Assembly: GCA_003427395.1 (NCBI GenBank)
Contig: BFEA01000059.1
Span: 3,936,080 to 3,964,259, forward strand
From: Chara braunii
Lineage: Eukaryota; Streptophyta; Charophyceae; Charales; Characeae
Reading direction: 5' to 3'
Length of the DNA: 28,180 nt
The position numbers and the translations under genes were made by a program. Of the stretch, positions 1-7,911 are shown piece after piece; within the stretch, counting starts at the first letter, position 1; each line of letters opens with the position of its first letter. The notes beneath the pieces are model-generated. The model had not been told where the DNA came from and did not search any database. It saw nothing but the letters and a program-made list of their open reading frames with translations.

Positions 1-59
<59 letters not shown>
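1..59. repeat. (CT)n microsatellite
   Basis: Uninterrupted CT dinucleotide run at the very start of the window. A similar run closes the window at 28092-28180. The true length is unknown because the window begins inside it. Confidence 0.98.
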
Positions 60-61
<2 letters not shown>

Positions 62-594
62 CCGTTTGCGCCGAACGCGGCCGAGAAGAGAATGCGAGTG
101 TCCGACCCGGTGTTGCGGCGGACGAAATCGTGTCCGCCACCTTTGGGCCCGTGGGAGACCCGGGCCAGCCATTTCTCCAAGGGGGGCGTGGCCCTGTCGC
201 GGGCGCGCAACGTCATTCGGCCGTGAAAGTTAAAGCGCGTGAGGACCCCAACCATTCGAATTCAAAATCCACGCCGCCACTTCGTTTCGACCACATCGGA
301 TTCTGACTCCTCGCCCTCGCGTTCTCCACAGTGTATGTGGCACTCATCCACCATTACGCCAGCGCACGTGGCTTCACGTGACTGCTGTGTGCCTTGTTTA
401 CGCAGCGGACTCCAGCTATGGACAGCGGTGGGTGTGATGAGGCGGCGACGAGGAGATTGTCAACCACTGAGAGGAGCATGGTCGCTACTGCTGTCCTCGC
501 GGTGTGCCGGTACGTGGCGACGGTGAACGGATTGCGGCGGGCGGCTGGGAGGGGTAGGGGGAGGAGGGAGGCCGCCATAGCCCAGGCGTTGGCA
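60..594. other. GC-rich stretch without a recognisable gene
   Basis: Short overlapping open frames exist on both strands, but none has a recognisable domain and none has codon structure that stands out from its shadows. The base composition is GC-rich. It could be promoter-proximal or exonic DNA, or old transposon sequence; I cannot tell which. Confidence 0.5.
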
Positions 595-699
595 GACGAG
601 CCGCCAATGGCACTCCACCCACAGTTTGAATTCGAAAGAAGAGCCACTGCGCACACCACCCACAGTTCGCATTCGAAAGACGAGCCGCCAACGGCACTC
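595..699. repeat. Degenerate tandem repeat, about 2.5 units of 41-43 bp
   Basis: Unit 1 (595-637) and unit 2 (638-678) share CACCCACAGTT followed by an ATTCGAAA end. A partial third unit (679-699) repeats the GACGAGCCGCCAA start of unit 1. The repeat creates repetitive open frames on both strands, for example an ATTCGAAA-encoded FE/HSK motif. These look like by-products of the repeat rather than a protein. Confidence 0.75.
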
Positions 700-932
700 G
701 CCCGCCTGCCTCCGCGGGGACCCCTGCAGCGGTCGCATCCACACGCAAACCGAAACGGCTAACCGGAGGGACTGCAGGGCCACAGCCGGGCCACTGCGCT
801 ACCCGTTGGAGGCTACCGTGGGACCGCCGTCCCGCGGTGTACCAGAGAACCCAGCCGTTGGACCAGGAACGCGAAGGAAACACCTGACGAAAAAGGGGAA
901 AAAAAACAAAACAAAACGGTTTTTCTGTGGAA

Positions 933-1033
933 GTAAGGGCGCCACCCCTACTTTCAAGTCACCTCCACGGCCGTCCTTACGTTTGCGTCCATTTTGGCTG
1001 GGGAGTCCTTACTTTTGTGGGGCTCGCCCTTAC
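933..1033. repeat. Inverted GTAAGGGCG motif pair
   Basis: GTAAGGGCG followed by CCACCCC at 933-948 is mirrored by GGGGCTCGCCCTTAC ending at 1033. Two GTCCTTAC motifs lie inside the interval. It could be a small degraded inverted-repeat transposon, but no target-site duplication is visible. Confidence 0.5.
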
Positions 1034-1090
1034 AATGGGAAAACAAATTTGCCATCTTTTTTTTCGTCATTAGGGAGGGGTGGAACGATG

Positions 1091-1112
1091 AAACCCTTAC
1101 ATGTAAGGGTTT
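1091..1112. repeat. Perfect 22-bp palindrome
   Basis: AAACCCTTACA and its exact reverse complement abut with no spacer. The palindrome is bracketed by direct GTGGAACGA copies (about 1080-1088 and 1122-1130). The core CCTTAC/GTAAGG word recurs at 933, 1027 and 1274, so this block may be the relic of one element with repeated subterminal motifs. Confidence 0.7.
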
Positions 1113-1204
1113 TCTAGTGGTGTGGAACGAGGCCCAAAGAAATAACCCAGCCTGCAATACCGTTGCATAGAGCGGAGATCGGCTACCTCTCGACAGGCAC
1201 ACAA

Positions 1205-1294
1205 TTTTTTTTTTTTTTTTTTTTTTACCAAAAAGGAAATTTATATTAGAAAGCCGGGAACCGCGCCGGGCGTCCCTTACAAAAGGGGAAGGTG

Positions 1295-1298
<4 letters not shown>
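1205..1298 (-). mobile_element. Poly-T-headed retroposon tail, copy 1
   Basis: A 22-nt poly-T run (1205-1226), which is poly-A on the minus strand, is followed by a body containing AAGCCGGGAACCG and GGCGTCCCTTACAAAA. The same order of poly-T, AAGCCGGGAACCG, then GCGTCCCTTACAAAA occurs at 24885-25048. Two unlinked copies beginning with an oligo-T and sharing the adjoining sequence are expected of the 3' ends of minus-strand retroposons. The right end is cut by the next LINE at 1299. The parent family is not recognised. Confidence 0.6.
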
Positions 1299-1326
<28 letters not shown>

Positions 1327-1358
1327 GGAAATACCCACTCATATTAAATCATACTTAT

Positions 1359-1415
1359 CGAGGCCGGGGTCCTCACAGTCTACCCGGTGAAAATGCTGGG
1401 AGCATTACCCAGTTT
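1359..1415 (-). other. Conserved LINE 3'-UTR tail motif, copy 1
   Basis: Read on the minus strand this segment has AAACTGGGTAATGCT, then CCGGGTAGACTGTGAGG and CCCCGGCCTCG. The other LINE carries the matching segment at 23667-23726. Conservation of untranslated sequence just before poly-A in divergent LINE copies suggests a role in RNA recognition by the LINE reverse transcriptase (inference). Confidence 0.7.
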
Positions 1416-1589
1416 GCTTCTGTAAAACCATGAAAAAGTAGAAACCTGTTGGATAAACCAACACACCTCTAAGAGGCAAAGTGGATTCTGCCAAACTTAT
1501 TGCAAGAGATGGGCTCAGGTGAGAAGCCCAGGATAGAATAATAAATGTAGAAAGTAATAATATGGTTTATGTAAAGGAAGATTTTGAGA

Positions 1590-1775
1590 AATGATGAATG
1601 GAGGGGGGAAATACGGAGAGGATTGTTGAGGGTGGGGAGGGTAATGGGTGTTGGTAGCTATAGCTGGCGAGGAAGAATAGGAGGGGAGGAAGGGAGAGGC
1701 GAGGAGAGAATAACAGAGGGACAAAGGAGAAGTAGCAGAAGGGAGGGAGGAGAAGGGAGGAGAGGGATTAAAGAA
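1590..1775 (+). repeat. Polypurine tract in LINE 3' UTR
   Basis: The plus strand is strongly G/A-biased with many GGAG, GAGG and AGGA words; the LINE transcript strand is therefore pyrimidine-rich. Open frames across it are low-complexity and not considered coding. Confidence 0.75.
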
Positions 1776-1858
1776 TGTGAATGATATTTACATATATACA
1801 GACTCTTACAGAGGAAACGTAGATTATATACAGTGTAAGGGTAAAGGTAAGGATGATT

Positions 1859-3364
1859 TCAGTCAGGTTCGATAACCCACGAATGCCTGGATTCCAGGAT
1901 TCTGGAGAAAATGAGTCGGCCCTTCTGATTGGGGATTGCCCAACAGTGGTCCTGGGCCCACTTCTTTGCGAAGCGCTTGACTTTGTCTTGTGGCAGCAAG
2001 TTCGAGCTCTTGGTCTTCCTCCAGTCTGCATCGATGATATCCCGGATGCTTCTCCTCATGTTCTGTTGTGCTCTGTCCAGATTTGGCTGACTGTTGCTAA
2101 AGCGCATCCCATTCCTTTCGGTCCAAATGACCCACATCCCCACCATTCTTGCCACAGCCACTATGACCGGGTGTGTTGGGTCTGGACCACCCAGGATGAG
2201 TCTAGCATCCCATTTCCTGTGCTGCTCTGATACCTGATTGGCCTGGTTCCACAGATCTTGCCACCAGTGCCAGAAGCGCTGAGCGAAGTCACAGTCCCAC
2301 CAGATATGAGACTGGTATTCGATCTCTGTGACTTCACAAGTCATGCAGAAGAGGTTGACAGTCATCTGCCTACTTGTGCACCAACTGGCCGTAGGAACAC
2401 AGTGATGAATGAAGAGCCATTCCAAGCTTGCATGTTTGACAGCAGGGTACTTCTTCAACGTCCTTCCAAAGGATTGAATCCAGGAATGATTGCTTCTGGG
2501 TAGTCCCAACTTGAGTTGGTTCTGATCCCATGTGTTCTTCACCAACAAGCAGAGTTCGTTTGCCTTGGATTTCAGCTTGTAGCCCAGTGACACAGTGTAG
2601 TCCAACATTGTCACCTGAGGCAGATCTTCAGCTACGTTGTTCCAACCGTAAATTCCTGCATCTGTCTTGCCTTTGATAATTGGAGTTCCTCCCATTAGCA
2701 ATTCATAGGAAGGGGCGGGGCCTTTGGGGGTCCGCAGCATGGACGTCTTCACCCGGATCAGACTGCAGCAGTCAGCGTTAAGGTTGAAACCAAGCTGTAT
2801 TCTTTCTGATTCTTCATTCTGAGTGATTTCTTGGAGTCCTCTTCTCCCTTCCTTCCATTTGGAGCAGCGTAGGTTGTTCTCATCCAGGACCTCTTCTATC
2901 TTCCAATAGAAGCCCCTTTCCTCCTCATCTATTACCCACATCCCTTTACCGAAGGGTTCAGATTGCAGCATTCGGATCCATCGGTCCGGTACTGCCTGGT
3001 GGATGAGGAACAGGCAGTTGTGCAAGGTGGGATCTGTTCCGATCACCTCCTCTACTTCACCCTCAGATTTCCACTCCTTCCTTTCTTGGTCCCACAGATC
3101 TCTGATCTGTGAGATCCCTTTCTGTATCCATTTCAGCCTGAATCCGCCCACATTCTCTGAAATTCTGAGTATGTTCCCTTGTGGAGTCCTGATGAGCTGG
3201 TTCTCGAATATCGGTTGGAGGAGAACTTCATCTCTACATTCCGGTTCTCTGAGCATGGTTGGAAGAATCATCTTCCATGCCTGTAAGATTGGCTTCCAGG
3301 TTTCTGACTTGATCCTCTTGTTGAGGGCACACAAATTTTGAGAGTCGGCCTCCTGTAGGGACAC
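1859..3364 (-). pseudogene. LINE ORF2 C-terminal fragment with zf-RVT domain
   Basis: This 501-codon open stretch is the C-terminal region of a non-LTR retrotransposon ORF2. It carries the zf-RVT (reverse-transcriptase zinc-binding) signature at about 2240-2440: a HASLEWLF segment, an LFCMTC cysteine pair, then H-I-WWDC followed by tryptophan-rich FWHWW. The N-terminal half (QPIFENQLIR, KWIQKGISQIRDLWD) aligns by eye with QSIFENPRIR and KWIEKGIVRIKDIWD of the plus-strand LINE, at moderate similarity. The apparent start is a GTG immediately after an in-frame stop (3371-3373), not a real initiation site. No endonuclease or RT core is present, so it cannot act alone. Its unbroken 1.5-kb frame suggests it is fairly young or was recently under selection. 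Confidence 0.85.
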
Positions 3365-3396
3365 CAGCAGTTAGTCTTCTTTTTTGTCTTGTTGCC

Positions 3397-3424
3397 TTTT
3401 TTTTTTTTTGTGTGTGTGTGTGTG
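3397..3424. repeat. Poly-T followed by (GT)n
   Basis: A T13 run (3397-3409) passes directly into a GT dinucleotide run (3410-3424) just outside the 5'-truncated end of the minus-strand LINE. Confidence 0.9.
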
Positions 3425-3453
3425 CACTCTCGGAAAGTCCAGAGTGGTTCAAG

Positions 3454-3508
3454 GTATCATGATAATGGACTTCCTTGCTTTTTCCCAAAAAAAAAAAAAA
3501 AAAAAAAA
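3454..3508 (+). mobile_element. Minimal poly-A retro-insertion with 13-bp target-site duplication
   Basis: About 33 bp of sequence plus an A22 tail (3487-3508) is bracketed by AGAGTGGTTCAAG (3441-3453) and AGAGTGGCTCAAG (3508-3520), a 13-bp duplication with one mismatch. This is the hallmark of LINE-type insertion where reverse transcription stopped almost at once. The body is too short to assign to a family. Confidence 0.7.
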
Positions 3509-3547
3509 GAGTGGCTCAAGAGTGGACTGTCAAGAGCGGTGGAGCTA

Positions 3548-3904
3548 AGGGCCTCACCACACGGCACGCCAAACACACAAAAACACGAACTCGTTTCATT
3601 TTCACACGGCCACGTGAGTTTTGATGTTGGAAAGAAGTTCGCGAGGTGTCAGGTTGTAGTCAGAAAGAAGAAGAAAATGTGTTTTGCGAGCACCCGCGAA
3701 CTGCCCGCCTGCAGCACCTCTATTTTCGTGGGTCCTCCCAGCGACCCGCAAACTGCCATCCAACTCACGCGAGTCTGGCAGGTGTGTCCAGGTGTGGCGG
3801 GAGCTGCAATTGTGTCTTCTTTCCCTTCTCCAGGTTCGTGAGGGCAGCGGAGGACTCGTCACACAGCAAGTCGCGTGCTCCATGTGGCGAAGCAGCAGAA
3901 AACG

Positions 3905-3948
<44 letters not shown>

Positions 3949-3990
3949 AGTTCGTTTCGTTTCGTTTTTCTCCCTGTGTGGCGAGCCCCG
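3548..3990. mobile_element. Possible degraded MITE, hAT-like ends
   Basis: The left end AGGGCCTCACCACACGG and the reverse complement of the right end (GGGGCTCGCCACACAGG) are imperfect inverted repeats. Both are followed inward by A-rich sequence with ACGAAC. The ends resemble the AGGGCATACTCACACGG terminus of the adjacent element at 4003. No target duplication was found. The interior holds a poly-A tract and no gene. Confidence 0.35.
3905..3947. repeat. Poly-A tract (43 nt)
   Basis: Uninterrupted A run, flanked on the right by TTCGTTTCGTTTCG. It could be a retroposon tail; a weak candidate target duplication (CGAACTCGTTTCATTT near 3586) was not convincing. Confidence 0.95.
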
Positions 3991-4002
3991 AAGAAAGACT
4001 CT

Positions 4003-4469
4003 GAGGGCATACTCACACGGGGACCTAATGAACCAAAATCCCAAAATTTGAGGCATTTTTGTGGTCACACGGGGTTGGCCCTGTACCCAAATGCCTCAAA
4101 TGGTGACCAAATGTCAGCGGCCTGCGAGGCCGCGGGGGTACCCTTTTTGAGACCACCTCCAGAGGTGGTCTCAAATGACCAAACACTTTTTTCGTTTCCT
4201 TTCCTCAATTTGTAGAAAATCGTAGAAGAATAAGACAACCAGCGGAAGTTGTTTTTCTTTTCTTTTTTCTTTTTTTTCTTTTTCTTTTCTTTGGTGTCCC
4301 CTCGTGTGACCACACGACCTTGCCCTGAGTGCAAAGTGTCAGGGTTGCGACTTCGTCGTTTCTGGACGAAGTCCGCACGTGTGAACACACAGGGACCAAA
4401 TGACCCAAATAACCGTACCCAGATGCCTCAAATTTTTGGTTCTTTTGGTCCCCGTGTGAGTATGCCCTG
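4003..4469. mobile_element. Non-autonomous TIR element (hAT-like MITE), 467 bp
   Basis: Terminal inverted repeats of about 45-50 bp: left 4003-4055 and right 4424-4469. They match at AGGGCATACTCACACGGGG, at ACC, GAACCAAAA and TTTGAGGCA, with a few indels. The right terminus read inward is CAGGG, the typical hAT start; the left has GAGGG. Subterminal copies of the end motif occur (CACACAGGGACC at about 4388 and CACACGGGG at about 4066), and ATGCCTCAAA recurs at about 4091, resembling repeated transposase-binding sites. There is no transposase ORF. An 8-bp target duplication expected for hAT was not seen, so the superfamily is tentative. Confidence 0.75.
4146..4175. repeat. Near-perfect 30-bp palindrome inside the MITE
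   Basis: Fourteen-base arms (TTTGAGACCACCTC and its reverse complement) are separated by two bases. It lies in the left half of the TIR element and could extrude as a hairpin. Confidence 0.9.
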
Positions 4470-4555
4470 AGGTGGTTTTGTGCCAAGTCTCGATTTTGGC
4501 ATTGACTCAAGAGTCAAGAGTGGTGGTGCAATCCTCAACCTCCACACTAGGTAAT

Positions 4556-4962
4556 GGGTCTCGCTCCACTACTATCTGCTGTATGATTTCAGATAGTAAG
4601 TCACCGCTCCACTCACTATCCGAAATCCACCTTCGGAAATCACCGTAAGGATGTCAGATGGCGCCCTCCGGATTCACCATACGATCCCGTATAGTTCACA
4701 GCCTGCAGAAGTCGTTACTCGGAGGGTGGTCAAAGGAGGTCGGCGTAGCATCGCAAAATCGTATGGAGAGCCTGGAGTCTGGGCCGACAAATTGATGTCT
4801 GGTAGTGCCGTGAGAGTGTTTTGTAGTGAACTCCAAAATTGGAGACTCGTATAGCGGATAGTAAGTGGAGCGACACTAGGTTTTGTATGGTCTTTAGAGC
4901 TCTGACAGCTATACAGCCGCTATACGAAATTGTGTACAGCAGATAGTAGTGGAGCGAGACCC
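4556..4962. mobile_element. Non-autonomous TIR element (MITE), 407 bp, 3-bp TSD
   Basis: The two ends are perfect inverted repeats for about 28 bp, starting GGGTCTCGCTCCACTACTAT at 4556 and mirrored to 4962. AAT flanks both sides (4553-4555 and 4963-4965), a possible 3-bp target duplication. A second inner inverted pair, CGCTCCAC(T)CACTATCCG near 4605-4622 and its complement near 4856-4874, repeats part of the terminal motif. A 3-bp TSD and GGG ends point to PIF/Harbinger, but AAT is not the usual TWA, so this is tentative. There is no transposase. Confidence 0.8.
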
Positions 4963-4965
4963 AAT

Positions 4966-5098
4966 ATGAGGTGTGAACCCCCGCGCACTGATCTGAGCGA
5001 GCATCCTTCCTTGATCACCTTTTCCCCACCTCTCCTCCTCTTCCATAGTGACCACCTTTTTCTCTCCCCCCTCCCCCCCCCTGGCTAAGCGCTGGTCC
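4966..5098. other. Unassigned spacer
   Basis: Sequence between the MITE and the C-rich minisatellite. It becomes C/T-rich on the plus strand towards the minisatellite. No gene or element end is seen. Confidence 0.5.
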
Positions 5099-5170
5099 CC
5101 TCTCACCCCCCTCTCACACCCCCCTCTCACACCCCCCTCTCACACTCCCTCTCACACCCCCCTCTCGCAC
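5099..5170. repeat. C-rich minisatellite, CTCTCACACCCCC unit
   Basis: Five to six tandem copies of a 12-14-bp unit varying around CTCTCACACCCCC. The last units degenerate to CTCTCGCAC. Confidence 0.9.
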
Positions 5171-5538
5171 TCGCATGCGATAAATTTTGGGCTTGGGATC
5201 ATGTTGCTGTCCTCACCTTCGCTCACACCATGCGGTGCAGCCTGCGGAATAGCTGGCAGGTGTAGTGGGGTCAGGAAGTCCTGCTGGTGGTCCTGAAGCC
5301 GGTGACGAGTGTGCTGCAGACTGCGGGCTCTCGAACCGGCCTAACGAGCTTGCAAGGCCAAGACGGGGGGTGATGGATCAGCTTGAGGCAGTGAGCGAGA
5401 TGATCGGACTATCGAATCGCAGCACGACTTGCATCTCATTCCTGCCCCATTCCATGTTGGAAAGTGTCGCGCTCTCGGCCCTTTGTGTCATTCTCTCATT
5501 TTGCCACGTTCTTTTGTGCTCCCATACTGTGGAAGCAC

Positions 5539-5661
5539 CCTTTTTGCTGGATTGCCCCCCCACCTGTCCCCTTCTTTTTATGCAGAAAAATCAACACCGG
5601 AGATTTCCATTCCGACCGACTGGGGAAATCAAGGATCCTTTTTGCTGGATTGCCCCACCTG
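5539..5661. repeat. Spaced direct repeat
   Basis: CCTTTTTGCTGGATTGCCCC followed by CACCTG occurs at 5539-5566 (with three extra C) and at 5637-5661. The 5171-5955 interval otherwise holds nothing I recognise; its small open frames overlap each other in several frames and lack domains. Confidence 0.8.
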
Positions 5662-5955
5662 CCCCCATTCTGTGTTGATTCAAATTCTCGCCCCAACTTT
5701 TCTCGAGCAACCGCATTTACCCAAATTCTTTCCCATCTGGTGGATATAAGTAAAATGTGGGGGTCCGCGGGAAGATGATAACATTTTCGGCAGAAGAGGC
5801 TAATTTAGTAATTTACTAATTTGGTTTTGTTTCAGAATGTTCAAATTTCAGAATTTGTCTCTTATTTGAATCCCAAATGAAGACAACCAACAGGCGACGA
5901 ATGTTTTTTTTTTGTTTTTTCCCAAGAAAACACTATGCAGCTAACCGTCTGCCTA

Positions 5956-6098
5956 TTAAGCCACCAGTACCTCCACGTTTCTAGGCTGTGAATGCGGTGG
6001 CTGAACGGGTGCACCGCGCAGGTCCATATGCATTTGCCTCAGAGCCTCCCCAGAGGGGGCCTAAGAAGCTAAGACCCACTGGGGTACTGGTGGCTTAA
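5956..6098. repeat. Inverted-repeat unit with 16-bp perfect arms
   Basis: TTAAGCCACCAGTACC at 5956-5971 is matched exactly by its reverse complement at 6083-6098. The interior has no ORF and contains a short GCCTCCCC/GGGGGC-type hairpin. A tiny TIR element or a structured RNA are both possible; no target duplication is evident. Confidence 0.6.
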
Positions 6099-6544
6099 AT
6101 GCCCTGGCTAGGTAGAGGTGCCACCGGTTTGATGCCTCCTCCAATCTATGTGTGGGGGGCAACTTGTTGGGAATTCGGCTCAGCGTCCTTTTGCCTGTCG
6201 ACAAGGCAAACGATTGTACGTAGAGTCCGCGTAGACAGCTGCATTGATTGCTCTAGCCCAACAGTCCTAAGGGATTGACTGCCTTCTTTTTTTCCTTGAA
6301 GAGGAAGAAGGACAAGGTTGTGGCCTGTTCAGCAATTGTTCAGCCCCCAGATGCATCATGCCTACAATATTCAGCGGCCATACCCTGAGGGGCCTGAGGT
6401 ACTGTAGTCCTGCTTCCCCAATCTCCCCTCGAAAATTGCCCTATAATCCTGAATGAGGACAGCTCTACCATAGCATTCTCCAGAGGCCGAAAAGGGTACC
6501 GGAAGTCGTACAGTGGGCGCATTGGGAAATAAGGGTCAATGGCT
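6099..6544. other. Unassigned target region left of the LTR retrotransposon
   Basis: No gene recognised. A minus-strand open frame runs from here into the LTR, but its continuity depends on the insertion junction and an N, so it is not credible as one protein. Sequence resumes beyond the element at 16455 after the GTCC duplication. Confidence 0.5.
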
Positions 6545-6548
6545 GTCC
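6545..6548. repeat. Left target-site duplication of gypsy element (GTCC)
   Basis: GTCC precedes the 5' LTR at 6545-6548 and follows the 3' LTR at 16451-16454. Gypsy elements usually make 5-bp duplications; the fifth base does not match here. Confidence 0.6.
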
Positions 6549-6679
6549 TGTGATGATCCGTCCTAACATGGACTGGAACACACGACTGATTTCTGAGTTT
6601 TGCCCATAGACTGAATGCCTTGCTGAGTTTCCCGCCTGCTACTAAGTCTGTTTGCGCACACTTCCTGGGCTGCATGTCT

Positions 6680-6805
6680 GTCTGAGTGCTGGTTGGCTTG
6701 AGTGTGTGTGTGGCCGTGCCTGTCTGAGTGCTGGTTGGCTCAAGTGTGTGTGTGGCCATGCCTGTCTGAGTGCTGGTTGGCTTGAGTGTTCGTGTGGCCC
6801 GCAAG
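6680..6805 (+). repeat. Three 42-bp tandem repeats in the 5' LTR
   Basis: Unit begins GTCTGAGTGCTGGTTGGCTT, followed by GAGTGTGTGTGTGGCC. Copies are at 6680-6721, 6722-6763 and 6764-6805, the third more diverged. The same array is in the 3' LTR at 15225-15350. LTR-internal tandem repeats often sit in the promoter/enhancer part (U3), which is inference here. Confidence 0.88.
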
Positions 6806-6933
6806 GGCACTTGCTCGTTCATTGGGCCCTCAGGGCCNAGTGTGTGTGTGGCCATGCCTGTCTGAGTGCTGGTTGGCTTGAGTGTTCGTGTGGCCCGCAA
6901 GGGCACTTGCTCGTTCATTGGGCCCTCAGGGCC
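6743..6933. other. Unmerged assembly overlap around single N (6838)
   Basis: The 95 bp at 6743-6837 are repeated exactly at 6839-6933 with one N between. The 3' LTR shows a single copy up to its gap. This is the signature of two contigs with overlapping ends placed side by side. Confidence 0.85.
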
Positions 6934-6981
6934 GGTACTTACCTGTGGCCGTGACATTGAGGGATTGCAGCAGGAAAAACA

Positions 6982-7093
6982 CTCAAGTAGCAGGTAGGCC
7001 GGTACCGCACCCTGAAGGGGTAGATGTGCGGGTACTGCTCAAGTAGCGGGTAGGCCGGTACCGCACCCTGAAGGGGTAGATGTGCGGGTACTG
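6982..7093 (+). repeat. 56-bp tandem duplication in the 5' LTR
   Basis: Two head-to-tail copies (6982-7037 and 7038-7093), starting CTCAAGTAGC and ending GTGCGGGTACTG, differ at one position. The matching part of the 3' LTR is hidden by the gap, so whether both LTRs carry it is unknown. Confidence 0.9.
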
Positions 7094-7792
7094 GAGGCCG
7101 AGCAGAAGAAGACAAAAGTGGCATTTTTAGAGGCCCAGTAGTTGTAGGTTAGGTCTAGGCGGATAGCAGTCCAACCAGTCTGGGTCTAGGGCCTGTAAGG
7201 GCAATATCAGAGTCTGCAATGATGTTTCCCTCCGAAAGGGAGGAGGTACCGGTTGCTTGGAAGGCCGAGCGGCCTCGAAGTCACCGCCCGAAGAGGCAAG
7301 CAGGCCGCTATATCTCCCAGCCGGGCAAAGAGCCCGGCCTCTTTTCCGGTGTGCAAGTTTGGCGACACACTGGTTGGAGCACCAGTTGGAGCAGTGCTAT
7401 CCAAGAACAGCGCTGCTGGGGGAAGAAGAAGGACACGGAAGAGGAAGAAGGACAGGAAGGGGGAGTAGCGCCAGGGGTACTTACCTGGCTATGGTGGCAG
7501 CCATCTTCATCACCTTGGTGGGCGCTGCAGCAGGGAGTCCCCAACTGGGGAGAGCTACACCAAGAAGCTTCGAGGCAGGGTCGGGCATGGCGGCCTGAGC
7601 TAGAGCAGCCATAGCCGCTTTGGGTTGTCCTTTGGGCATCTGGGCAAGGCCTAGTAGTCCGCCATAGCCCCAGCCTATGAGAGCGAAGAGTGGGAGAGGC
7701 GGCCATGGCTATGGTGGACCTCAAGTGATACCTGCAGTAGAAGAGGTACTCGAACATTGATTCTGGATCAGCCATTCAACATTGTATTATTA

Positions 7793-7911
7793 TTTCTTGT
7801 ATGAATAAGAGAAGGGGGAGATAAGGAGGAGGAGATTGTTGGGCGAAGAAGNTTTCTTGTATGAATAAGAGAAGGGGGAGATAAGGAGGAGGAGATTGTT
7901 GGGCGAAGAAG
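7793..7911. other. Unmerged assembly overlap around single N (7852)
   Basis: The 59 bp at 7793-7851 recur exactly at 7853-7911 on the other side of one N, while the 3' LTR has a single copy of this segment. The contig between the two Ns (6839-7851) was therefore placed by scaffolding, and in a repeat it may come from another copy. Confidence 0.87.

Larger units (their letters stand above)
1299..3370 (-). mobile_element. 5'-truncated LINE (zf-RVT-containing clade)
   Basis: On the minus strand this reads as the C-terminal part of a LINE ORF2 (3364 to 1859), a 3' UTR of about 530 bp, and a poly-A tail seen as T at 1299-1326. The endonuclease and RT domains are absent, so the copy is 5'-truncated, the usual result of incomplete target-primed reverse transcription. 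Protein and 3'-UTR similarity to the LINE at 16562-23782 shows both belong to one clade but different subfamilies. No flanking target-site duplication was found, so the 5' boundary near 3370 is approximate. Confidence 0.85.

Noticed and set aside
394-762. Possible small genes on both strands at 239-1117
   Set aside because: Several overlapping frames of similar length, no domain, and repetitive content from the 41-43-bp tandem repeat.
1859-3364. Host zinc-ribbon or RNase H-like gene
   Set aside because: The zf-RVT pattern, poly-A tail and similarity to the second LINE's C-terminus identify it as a LINE fragment.
3586-3947. Retroposon ending in the 43-nt poly-A
   Set aside because: The candidate flanking duplication (CGAACTCGTTTCATTT against AGTTCGTTTCGTTT) is too weak in low-complexity sequence.
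6340-6957. A 205-residue minus-strand frame
   Set aside because: It spans the gypsy insertion junction, the 42-bp repeats and an assembly duplication with an N; no domain is present.
7477-7560. U1 snRNA-like start GGTACTTACCTGGC
   Set aside because: Only the first dozen bases resemble U1; the stem-loops and Sm site that should follow are not present.
7219-7614. 131-residue frame in the LTR
   Set aside because: It lies within the LTR, overlaps other frames of similar length, and has no recognised motif.
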